From Paracidovorax avenae (GTDB lineage Bacteria > Pseudomonadota > Gammaproteobacteria > Burkholderiales > Burkholderiaceae_C): a stretch of DNA of 64,000 bases. The notes below the pieces were generated by a model that worked only from the letters and a program-made list of their open reading frames with translations, ran no database searches and was not told the DNA's origin. Below are positions 17,029-26,140 of the stretch, one piece after another (position 1 is the first letter of the stretch; every line of letters starts with the position of its first letter). The stretch lies in assembly GCF_040892545.1 (NCBI RefSeq), contig NZ_CP156079.1, forward strand, positions 4,065,501 through 4,129,500. The letters run 5' to 3'. The position numbers were made by a program, and so were the translations under genes.

Positions 17029-18708
17029 TCAATGCCCCGGGATCATCCACGGAAAAACGTACGCCTGCAGCGTCGTCATCACTCCGATGATGGCCGCGAA
17101 GACCAGGCTGTGCTTCACCGTGAAGCGGAACAGGTCCGACTCGCGCCCGGCCAGGCCCACCGCCGCGCAGGCGATGGCGATGGACTGCGGCGAGATCATC
17201 TTGCCCGTGACGCCGCCCGTGGTGTTGGCCGCCACGGTGAGCACCTGCGGCAGGCCCAGCTGCTGCGCGGTGGTGGCCTGCAGCGCGGCGAACAGTGCGT
17301 TGGCCGAGGTATCGGAGCCGGTCAGGAACACGCCGATCCAGCCCAGGAAGGGCGAGAAGAAGGTGAAGGCCTGGCCCGTGTGCGCCAGGGCGAGCGCCAG
17401 CGTGGCGGACAGGCCGGAGTAGTTGGCGATGAAGGCGAAGGCCAGCACCATGCCGATGGAATAGATCGGCACGGCCAGCTCCCTGAACGTCTCGCCGAGC
17501 GTCGCCACGGCCCTGGCCGGCGACAGGCGGGTGGACGCGATCGTGACCAGCGCGGCGATCAGGATGGCCGTGCCCGTGGCGGACAGCCAGTTGAAGGTGT
17601 ACACCGCACCGTAGGGCGCCGCGGAGGCGACCACCGGAGGCATCTTCTCGACCAGATTGTGCAGGAACGGCACCGGGATGTTGACCACGGTGGAGGCCAG
17701 CGCGCCCTGCGCCGCGAACAGTGCCTTGAAGGGCTTGATGCTCCAGAGCGTGACCACGGCGGTGAGGATGATGAAGGGCGACCAGGCCTTGAAGACCGCG
17801 CCGGCCGTCAGCGGCACGCCGCTGGCGGCACCGGCTGCTGCAGGCCGTGCGCCGGCCGCCGCGGGCTCCTCCTCGAAGCGGAAGATGCGCCGGGGCTGCC
17901 AGACTTTCAGGAACAGCGTCAGCGCCACCAGCGAGACGATGGCCGAGGTGATGTCCGGCAGTTCGGGACCGACGTAGTTGGCCGTCAGGAACTGCATGCC
18001 CGCGAAGGTGCCGCCGCCCACCAGCACGGCGGGCCAGGTTTCCTTCACGCCACGCCATCCGTCCATGATCGCCATGATCCAGAACAGCACGATCACCGTC
18101 ATGAACGGCAGCTGCCGGCCGGCCATCTGGCCGATGGCGAACGCGTCCACGCCCGACACCTGCCCGGCCACGATGATGGGAATGCCCATGGCGCCGAAGG
18201 CCACGGGGGCCGTATTGGCGATCAGGCACAGGCCGGCGGCATAGAGCGGCCTGAACCCCAGCCCCACCAGCAGCGCCGCGGTGATGGCCACCGGCGCACC
18301 GAAGCCCGCCGCGCCCTCCAGGAACGCGCCGAAGCAGAAACCCACCAGGATGAGCTGCAGCCGCTGGTCTTCCGTGACGGAGAGGATCGACGAGCGGATA
18401 ACGGCGAACTGCCCCGTCGCCACCGAAATCTTGTAGAGGAACACCGCGGCCACGATGATCCAGGCGATCGGCCACAGGCCGTAGAGGAAGCCATACACGG
18501 CAGAGGCCAGCGCGGCGCTCGCCGGCATCCGGTAGAAAAGCAGCGCCACGGCCAGCGACAGCAGCACGGTGACCGTGCCTGCCTGGTAGCCCTTCAGGCG
18601 CAGGCGGGTCAGAGCGAGGAAGAAGAAGACGATGGGAATGAGCGCCACCAGCGCGGAAATCCAGATGTTTCCGGCGGGGTCGTAGTTCTGTTGCCAGAGG
18701 GTTTGCAT
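17029..18708 (-). CDS. lldP: L-lactate permease
   Basis: 559 residues with about 12-14 membrane segments; length matches LldP (~550). Family blocks include the start [40 protein letters not shown] near residue 150, [16 protein letters not shown] and [19 protein letters not shown] in the C-terminal third. It imports L-lactate (and often glycolate) with protons. First gene of the lld operon, with two LldR operators 60-195 bases upstream. Confidence 0.93.
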   Translation of the reverse strand: MQTLWQQNYDPAGNIWISALVALIPIVFFFLALTRLRLKGYQAGTVTVLLSLAVALLFYRMPASAALASAVYGFLYGLWPIAWIIVAAVFLYKISVATGQFAVIRSSILSVTEDQRLQLILVGFCFGAFLEGAAGFGAPVAITAALLVGLGFRPLYAAGLCLIANTAPVAFGAMGIPIIVAGQVSGVDAFAIGQMAGRQLPFMTVIVLFWIMAIMDGWRGVKETWPAVLVGGGTFAGMQFLTANYVGPELPDITSAIVSLVALTLFLKVWQPRRIFRFEEEPAAAGARPAAAGAASGVPLTAGAVFKAWSPFIILTAVVTLWSIKPFKALFAAQGALASTVVNIPVPFLHNLVEKMPPVVASAAPYGAVYTFNWLSATGTAILIAALVTIASTRLSPARAVATLGETFRELAVPIYSIGMVLAFAFIANYSGLSATLALALAHTGQAFTFFSPFLGWIGVFLTGSDTSANALFAALQATTAQQLGLPQVLTVAANTTGGVTGKMISPQSIAIACAAVGLAGRESDLFRFTVKHSLVFAAIIGVMTTLQAYVFPWMIPGH

Positions 18709-18769
18709 GGCGGGTCGGTGTGGAATGGGAAGAGAAGACGCCGTTGCAATGGTCTGCTAGCCCACCAAT

Positions 18770-18784
18770 ATTGGTATGACCAAT
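18770..18784. promoter_or_regulatory. LldR operator O1 (promoter-proximal)
   Basis: ATTGGT-atg-ACCAAT, fitting TNGTNNNACNA, lies 62-76 bases upstream of the lldP start. Paired with a stronger site about 113 bases farther out. Confidence 0.7.
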
Positions 18785-18882
18785 AAAACCAATCAACGCG
18801 ATGGAGCGCATTCTCGAAGACACACAGCACCTCAACCAACAGGGAAAACCCGGGAGCGACCAGCAATCATACCGCATCACCT

Positions 18883-18903
18883 CAAATTGGTATTACCAAT
18901 TTG
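18883..18903. promoter_or_regulatory. LldR operator O2 (distal)
   Basis: CAAATTGGTA-t-TACCAATTTG is a perfect 21-base palindrome. Two sites ~113 bases apart resemble the E. coli lldPRD arrangement, where LldR is thought to loop the DNA. The remaining part of the 336-base gap 18709-19044 holds no gene. Confidence 0.75.
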
Positions 18904-19044
18904 ACAGGCGCATGAGAGCCATGGCGGTGCCACGTCCTACGGCGGCAGGCCCGCGGCGCCGACATGCGCGGGGCACCGCAGGCCGTCAGATAGCGCAAGG
19001 GTCTTTCCCGTTTTCCCTTTATCGACAACGCCAAGGAGTCCGCC

Positions 19045-19371
19045 ATGCCCCGAGCCGCCTGGAGCGACAAACGCGAACGCCAGTACGAACACATCAAGGA
19101 CAGCGTCAAGCAACGCGGCCGCAGCGAAAAGACGGCCGAACAGATTGCGGCGCGCACCGTCAACAAGGAGCGCGCCCAGCACGGCGAGGCGAAGAAGGCC
19201 AACCCCAAGACCGTGCACGACACTCCCGCGCCCGTGCGCGGCGGCCAGCGCTCGCATACCGGCGCGCAGGGCCGCACGCGCGAGCAGCTCTACGAAGAGG
19301 CGCGCAAGAAGAACATTGCCGGCCGCTCGAAAATGAACAAGGCCGAGCTGGAAAAGGCCGTGGGGCGCTGA
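19045..19371 (+). CDS. small basic protein with Rho N-terminal-like C-terminus
   Basis: 108 residues, strongly charged. The N-terminal half (DKRERQYEHIKDSVKQRGRS, AEQIAARTVNKERAQHGEAK) is the pattern of a small family often labelled plasmid stabilisation protein. The last ~28 residues, LYEEARKKNIAGRSKMNKAELEKA, match the Rho N-terminal/SAP-like helical fold that binds nucleic acid. AAGGAG lies 8 bases before the ATG. No toxin partner is adjacent, so a nucleoid or stress role is as likely as plasmid maintenance. Confidence 0.7.
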   Translation: MPRAAWSDKRERQYEHIKDSVKQRGRSEKTAEQIAARTVNKERAQHGEAKKANPKTVHDTPAPVRGGQRSHTGAQGRTREQLYEEARKKNIAGRSKMNKAELEKAVGR

Positions 19372-19396
19372 GCCCGGCAACGGCCCCCCGGCGCGG

Positions 19397-20380
19397 CTAC
19401 CGGCCCGCCCGAACCAGACAGCCCAGGCCGTCGAGCGAGGCCTCCACCGCCACCTCGAGCGGCGTATGCGGCTCATGGCCGAGCACCTCCAGCAGGCGGG
19501 TGTTGTCCATGCGCACCGGCCGCTCCCACAGGTAGCGCATCTCCATCAATTCGCGCAGCGTGGGCACGAAAGGGGCAGCGAGGCGCAGCAGCCACCAGGG
19601 CGTGCGCGCCATGCGCGGCACGGTTCCGCAACGCCGCTGCACCACCTGCCGGATGGCCTCGGCCATCTGCAGGCCCGTGGCATCCCAGTGGCCGGCCACG
19701 TGGAACCGCTCGAACGCCGCCAGCGATTCGCGCCGCTCCAGCAGGGCCACCATGGTGCGCGCCACATCGGGCAGGTAGGCCCACTGGTGTCCCACGCCCG
19801 GCCGCGCCGGGTTGGAGACCGACGCCACGGGCCGCCCCGGGCGGACCAGGCCCTGCGAGAACCAGCTGTTGCCCGGCTTCGGCCCGAAGAAATCTCCGGC
19901 CCGCACGATGATGGCGCGGCACCCCTGCCGGCTGGCTGCCTGCAGGCGTTCTTCCATCCGCACCCGGATGGCGCCCTTGCGGGTGGCAGGATGCTGGGGG
20001 GCGCCCTCGGTGATGCACGGGAACGCATCGGGCCCGAAGTTGTAGACCGTGCCCGGCAACACGATGGTCGCACCCAGTGCCGCCGCAGCGGCGATGGTGT
20101 TCTCGATCATCGGCATGACCAGGGTATCCCAGTCGCGGTAGCCGGGAGGGTTGACGGCATGCACGATGGCCGAACACCCCTGCGCGGCCCGCGCCACGTC
20201 CTCCCGGCGCATGGCATCCCCGCGAAACCAGACGATCCCGTCGCCGCACGGTGCCGCCGGGGCCCCGCCGCGCGCCAGCGCATGCACCGTCCAACCCGCG
20301 TCGAGCAATTGCCGCGCCACCTCGCCCCCGATGCCTCCGGTAGCGCCCAGCACCAGGGCCGTCCTGCAACGATCCGCCAT
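19397..20380 (-). CDS. NAD(P)-dependent epimerase/dehydratase family protein
   Basis: 327 residues from the ATG at 20380 (AAGGAG six bases upstream). The N-terminal Rossmann motif GATGGIGGEVARQLLDAGW marks the extended SDR superfamily. Instead of a clean YxxxK, the middle region has YNFGPDAFPCITE, so catalysis may be atypical, as in the atypical SDRs that act as reductases or sensors. Divergent from a LysR regulator 103 bases away, which probably controls it. Substrate unknown. Confidence 0.8.
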   Translation of the reverse strand: MADRCRTALVLGATGGIGGEVARQLLDAGWTVHALARGGAPAAPCGDGIVWFRGDAMRREDVARAAQGCSAIVHAVNPPGYRDWDTLVMPMIENTIAAAAALGATIVLPGTVYNFGPDAFPCITEGAPQHPATRKGAIRVRMEERLQAASRQGCRAIIVRAGDFFGPKPGNSWFSQGLVRPGRPVASVSNPARPGVGHQWAYLPDVARTMVALLERRESLAAFERFHVAGHWDATGLQMAEAIRQVVQRRCGTVPRMARTPWWLLRLAAPFVPTLRELMEMRYLWERPVRMDNTRLLEVLGHEPHTPLEVAVEASLDGLGCLVRAGR

Positions 20381-20483
20381 TCCATCTCCTTGTCGAGGCC
20401 GCCAGGGCCGATGGAGTCGATTCTGCGAAAGGCCTGGTTCAATGGGAATTGGGCAGGATGAGGCAGCGGATATACATTTATGC

Positions 20484-21389
20484 ATGGCCAAAACGAATAT
20501 CGGCTGGGAGCTCTACCGCACTTTCCTGGCCGTGCTGACCGAAGGATCGCTATCGGGCGCGGCACGCACTCTGGGCATCACCCAGCCCACGGCGGGGCGC
20601 CATGTGGAATCGCTGGAAAAGGCGCTGGGCACCCCTCTCTTCACCCGGTCGCCCACGGGGCTGATGCCCACGGAGGCGGCGCAGGCACTGCACCCGCAGG
20701 CCCGGGCGATGGCCAGCCTGGCGGCGTCCCTCGAACGCACGGCCGCCAGCCAGGGCGGCGCGGAGGGAGGTGTCAAGGGGACCGTGCGGGTGAGTTGCAG
20801 CGACGTGATCGGGGTGGAGGTGCTGCCACCCGTGATCGCCGCACTACGGAGCGCGCACCCGGCCCTGGCCGTCGAGCTGGTACTGACCGACCGCGTGCAG
20901 GACCTGCTGCACCGCGAGGCCGACATCGCCGTGCGCATGGCCACGCCCCGGCAGGAACAACTGGTGGCGCGGCGCCTGGGACACATCGACGTGGGCCTGC
21001 ACGCGCGGCGGGACTACCTCGAACGGCACGGCACGCCGCGCAACCTGGAGCAGCTGGCCGCGCACACGCTCATCGGCTACGACCAGGCCACCGCCTTCAT
21101 CCGCCAGGTCGAGGGCTCGCTGAAGGGGCTGCGGCGCCACATGTTCTCGCTGCGCAGCGACAGCAACCTCGCGCAGCTGGCGCTGATCCGAGCGGGCGCC
21201 GGCATCGGGATGTGCCAGGTTCCGCTGGCGCGGCGCTCCCCCGACCTGGTACGCCTGATGCCCCGCGGCTTCACCGTGCCCATGGAGACCTGGGTCACCA
21301 TGCACGAAGACCTTCGCAGCAGCCCGCGCTGCCGTGTCACGTTCGACGCCCTCGTGAACGGGATGCTGGCCCACATGGCGACGCGCTGA
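20484..21389 (+). CDS. LysR family transcriptional regulator
   Basis: 301 residues. LysR helix-turn-helix at ~8-65 (FLAVLTEGSLSGAARTLGIT then QPTAGRHVESLEKALGTPLF), followed by the periplasmic-binding-type effector domain (GTVRVSCSDVIGVEVLPPVI). Divergent from the epimerase-like gene, the usual LysR arrangement. A second ATG four bases upstream is in another frame. Inducer unknown. Confidence 0.9.
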   Translation: MAKTNIGWELYRTFLAVLTEGSLSGAARTLGITQPTAGRHVESLEKALGTPLFTRSPTGLMPTEAAQALHPQARAMASLAASLERTAASQGGAEGGVKGTVRVSCSDVIGVEVLPPVIAALRSAHPALAVELVLTDRVQDLLHREADIAVRMATPRQEQLVARRLGHIDVGLHARRDYLERHGTPRNLEQLAAHTLIGYDQATAFIRQVEGSLKGLRRHMFSLRSDSNLAQLALIRAGAGIGMCQVPLARRSPDLVRLMPRGFTVPMETWVTMHEDLRSSPRCRVTFDALVNGMLAHMATR

Positions 21390-21429
21390 GGGCACGCCAG
21401 GGGCCCGCGGTGAGCCGGGGCAACGGCCC

Positions 21430-22512
21430 TCAGCCCTCGAACTGCGGATGCGTCTGCCGGATGCGCGCCATGGCGATGCCGGCGGCGGCGGTGCGCGTTT
21501 CCACGCCCAGCTTCACATAGACGCGTTCCAGGTGCTTCTTCACCGTGGCGGGGCTCGATCCCAGGATGTCGCCGATGTCGCGGTTGGTCTTGCCCTTGAG
21601 CAGCCAGTAGAGCACCTCGGCCTCGCGCGCCGTGAGCCGGAAACCCAGCGCCAGCGCCTCGATCACCGCCGCATCGGACACTTCGCGCATCACGACCAGC
21701 CAGTCGCCGCCGCCCTCGCTGTCGCCGGTCTGCTGGTGCAGGCTGAACGACAGGCGCCGCGCGCCGCGCTCCACCACCAGGCGCGGCGGTTCGATCTGCT
21801 GCGCCGCGAAGGCCGGCACCTGCGGCAGCTGGGCCCGCAGCCATTCGGCCACGGGCAATGGCACGGCCACCGGATCGGCCGTGGGCTCCCCGGCCTCCCC
21901 ACCCTGCGCCCCATCGGCGCTGAAATACTCCCGCAGCAGCGTGCGCGCCAGTGCCGTCTGCCACATCAGCCGCCCGTCGCTCGCGCGCACGGTGATGCTG
22001 GCGTAGCCGAAGGCATCCAGCGCATTGCGCGCCTGGCCCGCCTGGCGCATGTCCTGCCGGGCCCGCCGCGCGCCCTGCAGGTGCACGTTCATGCGCGCCA
22101 GCACCTCGCGCGGCTTGATGGGCTTGGTCACGTAGTCCACCCCGCCCGCGGCCAGGGCCGCCTCCAGATGCTCGGTCTCGGTGAGGCCGGTCATGAAGAT
22201 GATGGGGATGTGCGCGGTGGCCGGCAGGGCCTTGAGGCGGCGCGCGACCTCGAAGCCGTCCATGCCGGGCATCATGGCGTCGAGCAGCACCACGTCGGGC
22301 ATGGCCTGGGCGGCGCGGGCCAGCGCGGTCTCGCCGCTGGTGGCGACCAGCACCGTGTAGCCGGACTCGTCCAGCGCGTCGTGCAGCACGGCCAGGTTGT
22401 CGGGCACGTCGTCCACGATCAGCACCAGGCCGGCGCTGTCGCTGTCCATCAGCGGCGCGGCGCGCCCGGATGGCGGCGCATGGGAGGCGGAAGGCGAAGG
22501 CAGGTCGGTCAT
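21430..22512 (-). CDS. response regulator with LuxR-type output
   Basis: 360 residues. Receiver domain ~28-150: acidic pair D34/D35, phospho-acceptor D78 in VVLLDAMMPGMDG, and K130 in YVTKPIKP. A middle PAS-sized region (~165-285) follows. The C-terminal LuxR HTH is LTAREAEVLYWLLKGKTNRD then SPATVKKHLERVYVKL. The ATG is 5 bases after the stop of the permease-kinase gene, so the two should form one signalling system. Promoter targets unknown. Confidence 0.9.
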   Translation of the reverse strand: MTDLPSPSASHAPPSGRAAPLMDSDSAGLVLIVDDVPDNLAVLHDALDESGYTVLVATSGETALARAAQAMPDVVLLDAMMPGMDGFEVARRLKALPATAHIPIIFMTGLTETEHLEAALAAGGVDYVTKPIKPREVLARMNVHLQGARRARQDMRQAGQARNALDAFGYASITVRASDGRLMWQTALARTLLREYFSADGAQGGEAGEPTADPVAVPLPVAEWLRAQLPQVPAFAAQQIEPPRLVVERGARRLSFSLHQQTGDSEGGGDWLVVMREVSDAAVIEALALGFRLTAREAEVLYWLLKGKTNRDIGDILGSSPATVKKHLERVYVKLGVETRTAAAGIAMARIRQTHPQFEG

Positions 22513-22517
22513 CGGGA

Positions 22518-25500
22518 TCAGGAGGATGCCATGAGGCGGGCCAGCGCCTCGAACTGGAACTGCCGCGCCAGCGCGCGCGCCCGGGCCACCCAGCCGGCGC
22601 ATTCGGGCTGCGCGGCCTCGATCTCCGCCAGCTGGGCCATCACGCCCCGGTAGTAGCCCAGCTCCACGGCCTCGGCCAGCGTCGCGAGCCGTGCGGCATC
22701 GGGCAGGGCTGCATCGGGGCCGGCGGCCGGGGGCGGAGGCGCTGCCGCGGGGGCCGCGGCCATTTCCTCCACCCACTGCAGCGCCAGGCGCCGCTCCAGC
22801 CAGTCCAGCAACTCGGTATGGCGCACGGGCTTGACGATGAAATCCTCGGGCCTGATGCCCACGTCGTTCTCCAGCCCCTTGTCGAAGGCATTGGCCGAGA
22901 CCACGGCCACGTGCGCCTGCGTATGGCCGGCCGCGCGCAGGCGGCGGATGGTCTCCCAGCCGTCGATGCCGGGCATGGCCAGATCCATGAAGACCACGTC
23001 GGGCCGGTAGCCGGCGGCCAGCAGGTCCAGCGCATCGTGCCCGCTGGCGGCCGTGCGCAGGTCGAAGCCCAGCGGCGCCAGCAGTTGCACCAGCAGCTCG
23101 CGGTCGGGCTCTTCGTTGTCCACCACCAGCAGGCGGCGGCGCGGGCCGGCATAGCCGCGCCGCGCGGGCCGCGGGCCGGCGGCGCGCAGCTCGGCCGCGC
23201 CCAGGGCGCCGGGATGCACTTCGGGCAGGAAGAGCCGGATGCGGAACAGCGCGCCGGCCCCGGGGGTGCTGGTCACCGTCATCTCGCCGCCCATCAGCTC
23301 GGTCAGCATCTTGGCGATGGTCAGCCCCAGGCCCGCGCCGGGCGCCGCGCCGTGGCTGCTGGCCGCGCCGCGTTCGAAGGGCTCGAAAATGCTCGCGCGC
23401 TCGGCCTCGGTCAGCCCCGGTCCGCTGTCCTCGATCTCGATCAGGGCCAGCTCGCGCGCATGCCGCACGCCCAGGCGCACATGCCCCGTGGCGGTGAACT
23501 TGATGGCGTTGCCGATCAGGTTGATGAGGATCTGCCGCACGCGCTTGTCGTCGCCGCGCACCACCTCGGGCAGCACGCCCTGCGGATCGAAGCGGAACGC
23601 CAGCCCCTTGGCGCGGGCCTGGGGCTCGAACATCTCGACCATCTCGTGCAGGCAATCGGCGAAGCGCATGGGCCGCACCTGCAGCGTGAGCTTGCCGCTC
23701 TCGATGCGGGCGATGTCCAGCGTGCCCTCGATCAGCGTCAGCAGGTGCTCGCCGCCGCGCCGGATCACGCCCACGGCCTGCCGGCGGTGCGGCGGCACGG
23801 AGGCGTCCTCGCCCATCAGCTGCGCGTAGCCCAGGATGCTGTTGAGCGGCGTGCGCAGCTCATGGCTGATGGCGCTGATGTAGCGGCTCTTGGCCTGGTT
23901 GGCCTGGTCGGCGAGGCGGCGGGCGTGCTCGGCCTCCTCGCGCGCCTCCTCGGCCACGCCGCGCGCCTGCTCGGCGGTGCGGCGGGCCTCCTGCAGGGCC
24001 TGGTCGGTCTGCCGGTGCAGGGCGATCTCGCGCTGCAGCAGGTGGGTCTGCCGGTTCGACTCCTCCTGTGCCACCTTGCGGCTCTTGTGGGCCAGCACCA
24101 GCCACCAGGCCACGATGCCCGAGATGACCAGCAGCGCCAGGTAGGCCTTGAGCAGCCCCGAGCGCAGCGGCGCCGAGCCGGTGCCCGGCACGCCCAGGAA
24201 CTGCGTCTCCTGGTGGTAGAAAAGCCCGAACACCGCCGCCAGCAGCGGCGCGATCACCAGCATCAGCAGCAGGAAATGCCCCAGCCCGGAATCCAACAGC
24301 CGCCACGCACTGCGCGGCAGCAGCCAGCGCAGCGCCCCGGCCCACTGCACCGCCAGGTGCGCATGGGGCTTGCACATGTCGCCGCAACGCGCATCCAGCG
24401 TGCAGCACAGCGAGCAGATGTGGCCCCGGTAGGCGGGGCAGTGCGCCATGTCCGGCGCCTCGTATTCGCGCTCGCAGACCACGCAGCGCAGCATGGCGGG
24501 CAGCGCGGCCGTGGCAGAGGCCGATCCACCGCCACCGCAGCCCTCGCAGCCCCCCGCACCGCAGGCCTGCGGCGCCGCCCCCGTGCGCGCCAGGTAGTAG
24601 CGCCCGCCCGTCGCCCAGGCAATGGCGGGCGCCGCGACGAAGGCCGTCACCATCGCGATCACCGCCGAGAACGCCTGCGCCATCGGCCCGAACAGCCCCA
24701 GGTGCGCCACGACCGAGAGCAGCGAGGCCAGCGCCATCGCCCCCACGCCCACCGGGTTGACGTCGAACAGGTGCGCGCGCTTGAATTCGATGCCCGGCGG
24801 CGACAGCCCCAGCGGCTTGTTCACCACCAGGTCGGCCACCACGGCCATCATCCAGGCGATGGCGATGTTGGAGTACAGCCCCAGCACCTGCCCCAGCGCG
24901 GTGAACACGTTCATCTCCATCAGCATGAAGGCGATGAGCGTGTTGAACACCACCCACACCACGCGCCCCGGGTGGCTGTGCGTGAGGCGCGAGAAGAAAT
25001 TGCTCCACGCGAGCGAGCCCGCATAGGCATTGGTCACGTTGATCTTGATCTGCGACACCACCACGAAGAGCGCCGTGGCCGCCACCGCCCAGCGGTAGTC
25101 CGCGAACACGTAGCCGTAGGCGGCCAGGTACATCTGGTTGGGGTCCACGGCCCGCTCGGGCGGCACGCTCAGGGTGATCGCCAGGTAGGCCAGCAGCGCG
25201 CCGCCCAGCATCTTGAATACGCCCAGCACCACCCAGCCCGGCCCGCCGGCCAGCACCCCGGCCCACCAGCGCCACCGGTTCGCGCGCGTGCGCGCCGGCA
25301 TGAAGCGCAGGTAGTCGGCCTGCTCCCCCATCTGGGTGATGAGGGCGATCCCCACCGTGAGCGCTGCGCCAAAAAGGTGCAGATCGAAAGCCGCCGAGCC
25401 GCCGCGATCCCCGGAATAGTGCACGATGCCCGCGAATGCACCAGGATCGCGCGCCAGCACATAGCCGAACGGCACCAGCAGCATCACCAGCCAGACCGGC

Positions 25501-26105
25501 TGCGTCCACACCTGCAGCCGGCTGATGGCCGACACGCCGTGCGTCACGAGCGGAATCACCACCAGCGCGCAGAGCACGTAGCCCCAGGCGGGCGGAATGT
25601 CCAGCGCCAGTTCCAGCGCATAGGCCATCACGGCGGCCTCCAGCGCGAAGAAGACGAAGGTGAAGCTCGCGTAGATCAGCGAGGTGATGGTCGAGCCGAT
25701 GTAGCCGAAGCCCGCTCCGCGCGTGAGCAGGTCCATGTCCACCCCGTAGCGCGCCGCATAGGCGCTGATGGGCATGCCGGCCAGGAAGATGATGAGCCCC
25801 GTCGCCAGGATGGCCCAGAAGGCGTTGGCAAAGCCGTACTGCACCAGCAGCGTGGCGCCCACCGCCTCCAGGATCAGGAACGAAGCCGCCCCGAAGGCCG
25901 TGTTGGCCACCCGCCAGGCAGACCACTTGCGGAAGCGCTGCGGCGTGAAGCGCAGCGCGTAGTCCTCCAGCGTCTCGCTGCCCACCCAGCTGTTGTAGTC
26001 GCGGCGCACCTTGACGATGCGCTGCGGCGCCTCGCCTTCTGCGGCGTCATGCGGTGGCAGGGAAGTGGAAACGGGGGCGGACGGCACGCCCCGCAGGTGC
26101 AGCAT
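22518..26105 (-). CDS. NCS1-type permease fused to hybrid histidine kinase
   Basis: 1195 residues. About 30-505: NCS1 nucleobase/cation symporter-like domain (~12 helices; AGFGYIGSTI, INVTNAYAGSLAWSNFFSRL are family-like). 515-583: Cys/His-rich segment (C515, C520, C523, C541, C544, C556, C564, C567, C568, C574, C578, H581, H583), probably zinc-binding. 605-670: two further helices. 675-745: coiled coil. 745-960: HisKA with H748 in SHELRTPLN and HATPase with N866, DSGPGL and GAGLGLTIAK. 990-1105: receiver with D1041 and K1092. C-terminal ~90 residues may be Hpt-like. Likely a transporter-like sensor of a nucleobase or hydantoin, signalling to the adjacent response regulator. Confidence 0.88.
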   Translation of the reverse strand: MLHLRGVPSAPVSTSLPPHDAAEGEAPQRIVKVRRDYNSWVGSETLEDYALRFTPQRFRKWSAWRVANTAFGAASFLILEAVGATLLVQYGFANAFWAILATGLIIFLAGMPISAYAARYGVDMDLLTRGAGFGYIGSTITSLIYASFTFVFFALEAAVMAYALELALDIPPAWGYVLCALVVIPLVTHGVSAISRLQVWTQPVWLVMLLVPFGYVLARDPGAFAGIVHYSGDRGGSAAFDLHLFGAALTVGIALITQMGEQADYLRFMPARTRANRWRWWAGVLAGGPGWVVLGVFKMLGGALLAYLAITLSVPPERAVDPNQMYLAAYGYVFADYRWAVAATALFVVVSQIKINVTNAYAGSLAWSNFFSRLTHSHPGRVVWVVFNTLIAFMLMEMNVFTALGQVLGLYSNIAIAWMMAVVADLVVNKPLGLSPPGIEFKRAHLFDVNPVGVGAMALASLLSVVAHLGLFGPMAQAFSAVIAMVTAFVAAPAIAWATGGRYYLARTGAAPQACGAGGCEGCGGGGSASATAALPAMLRCVVCEREYEAPDMAHCPAYRGHICSLCCTLDARCGDMCKPHAHLAVQWAGALRWLLPRSAWRLLDSGLGHFLLLMLVIAPLLAAVFGLFYHQETQFLGVPGTGSAPLRSGLLKAYLALLVISGIVAWWLVLAHKSRKVAQEESNRQTHLLQREIALHRQTDQALQEARRTAEQARGVAEEAREEAEHARRLADQANQAKSRYISAISHELRTPLNSILGYAQLMGEDASVPPHRRQAVGVIRRGGEHLLTLIEGTLDIARIESGKLTLQVRPMRFADCLHEMVEMFEPQARAKGLAFRFDPQGVLPEVVRGDDKRVRQILINLIGNAIKFTATGHVRLGVRHARELALIEIEDSGPGLTEAERASIFEPFERGAASSHGAAPGAGLGLTIAKMLTELMGGEMTVTSTPGAGALFRIRLFLPEVHPGALGAAELRAAGPRPARRGYAGPRRRLLVVDNEEPDRELLVQLLAPLGFDLRTAASGHDALDLLAAGYRPDVVFMDLAMPGIDGWETIRRLRAAGHTQAHVAVVSANAFDKGLENDVGIRPEDFIVKPVRHTELLDWLERRLALQWVEEMAAAPAAAPPPPAAGPDAALPDAARLATLAEAVELGYYRGVMAQLAEIEAAQPECAGWVARARALARQFQFEALARLMASS

Positions 26106-26140
26106 TCATGCCACCCGCCCCGCCCGCGGCGCTGCACGCC

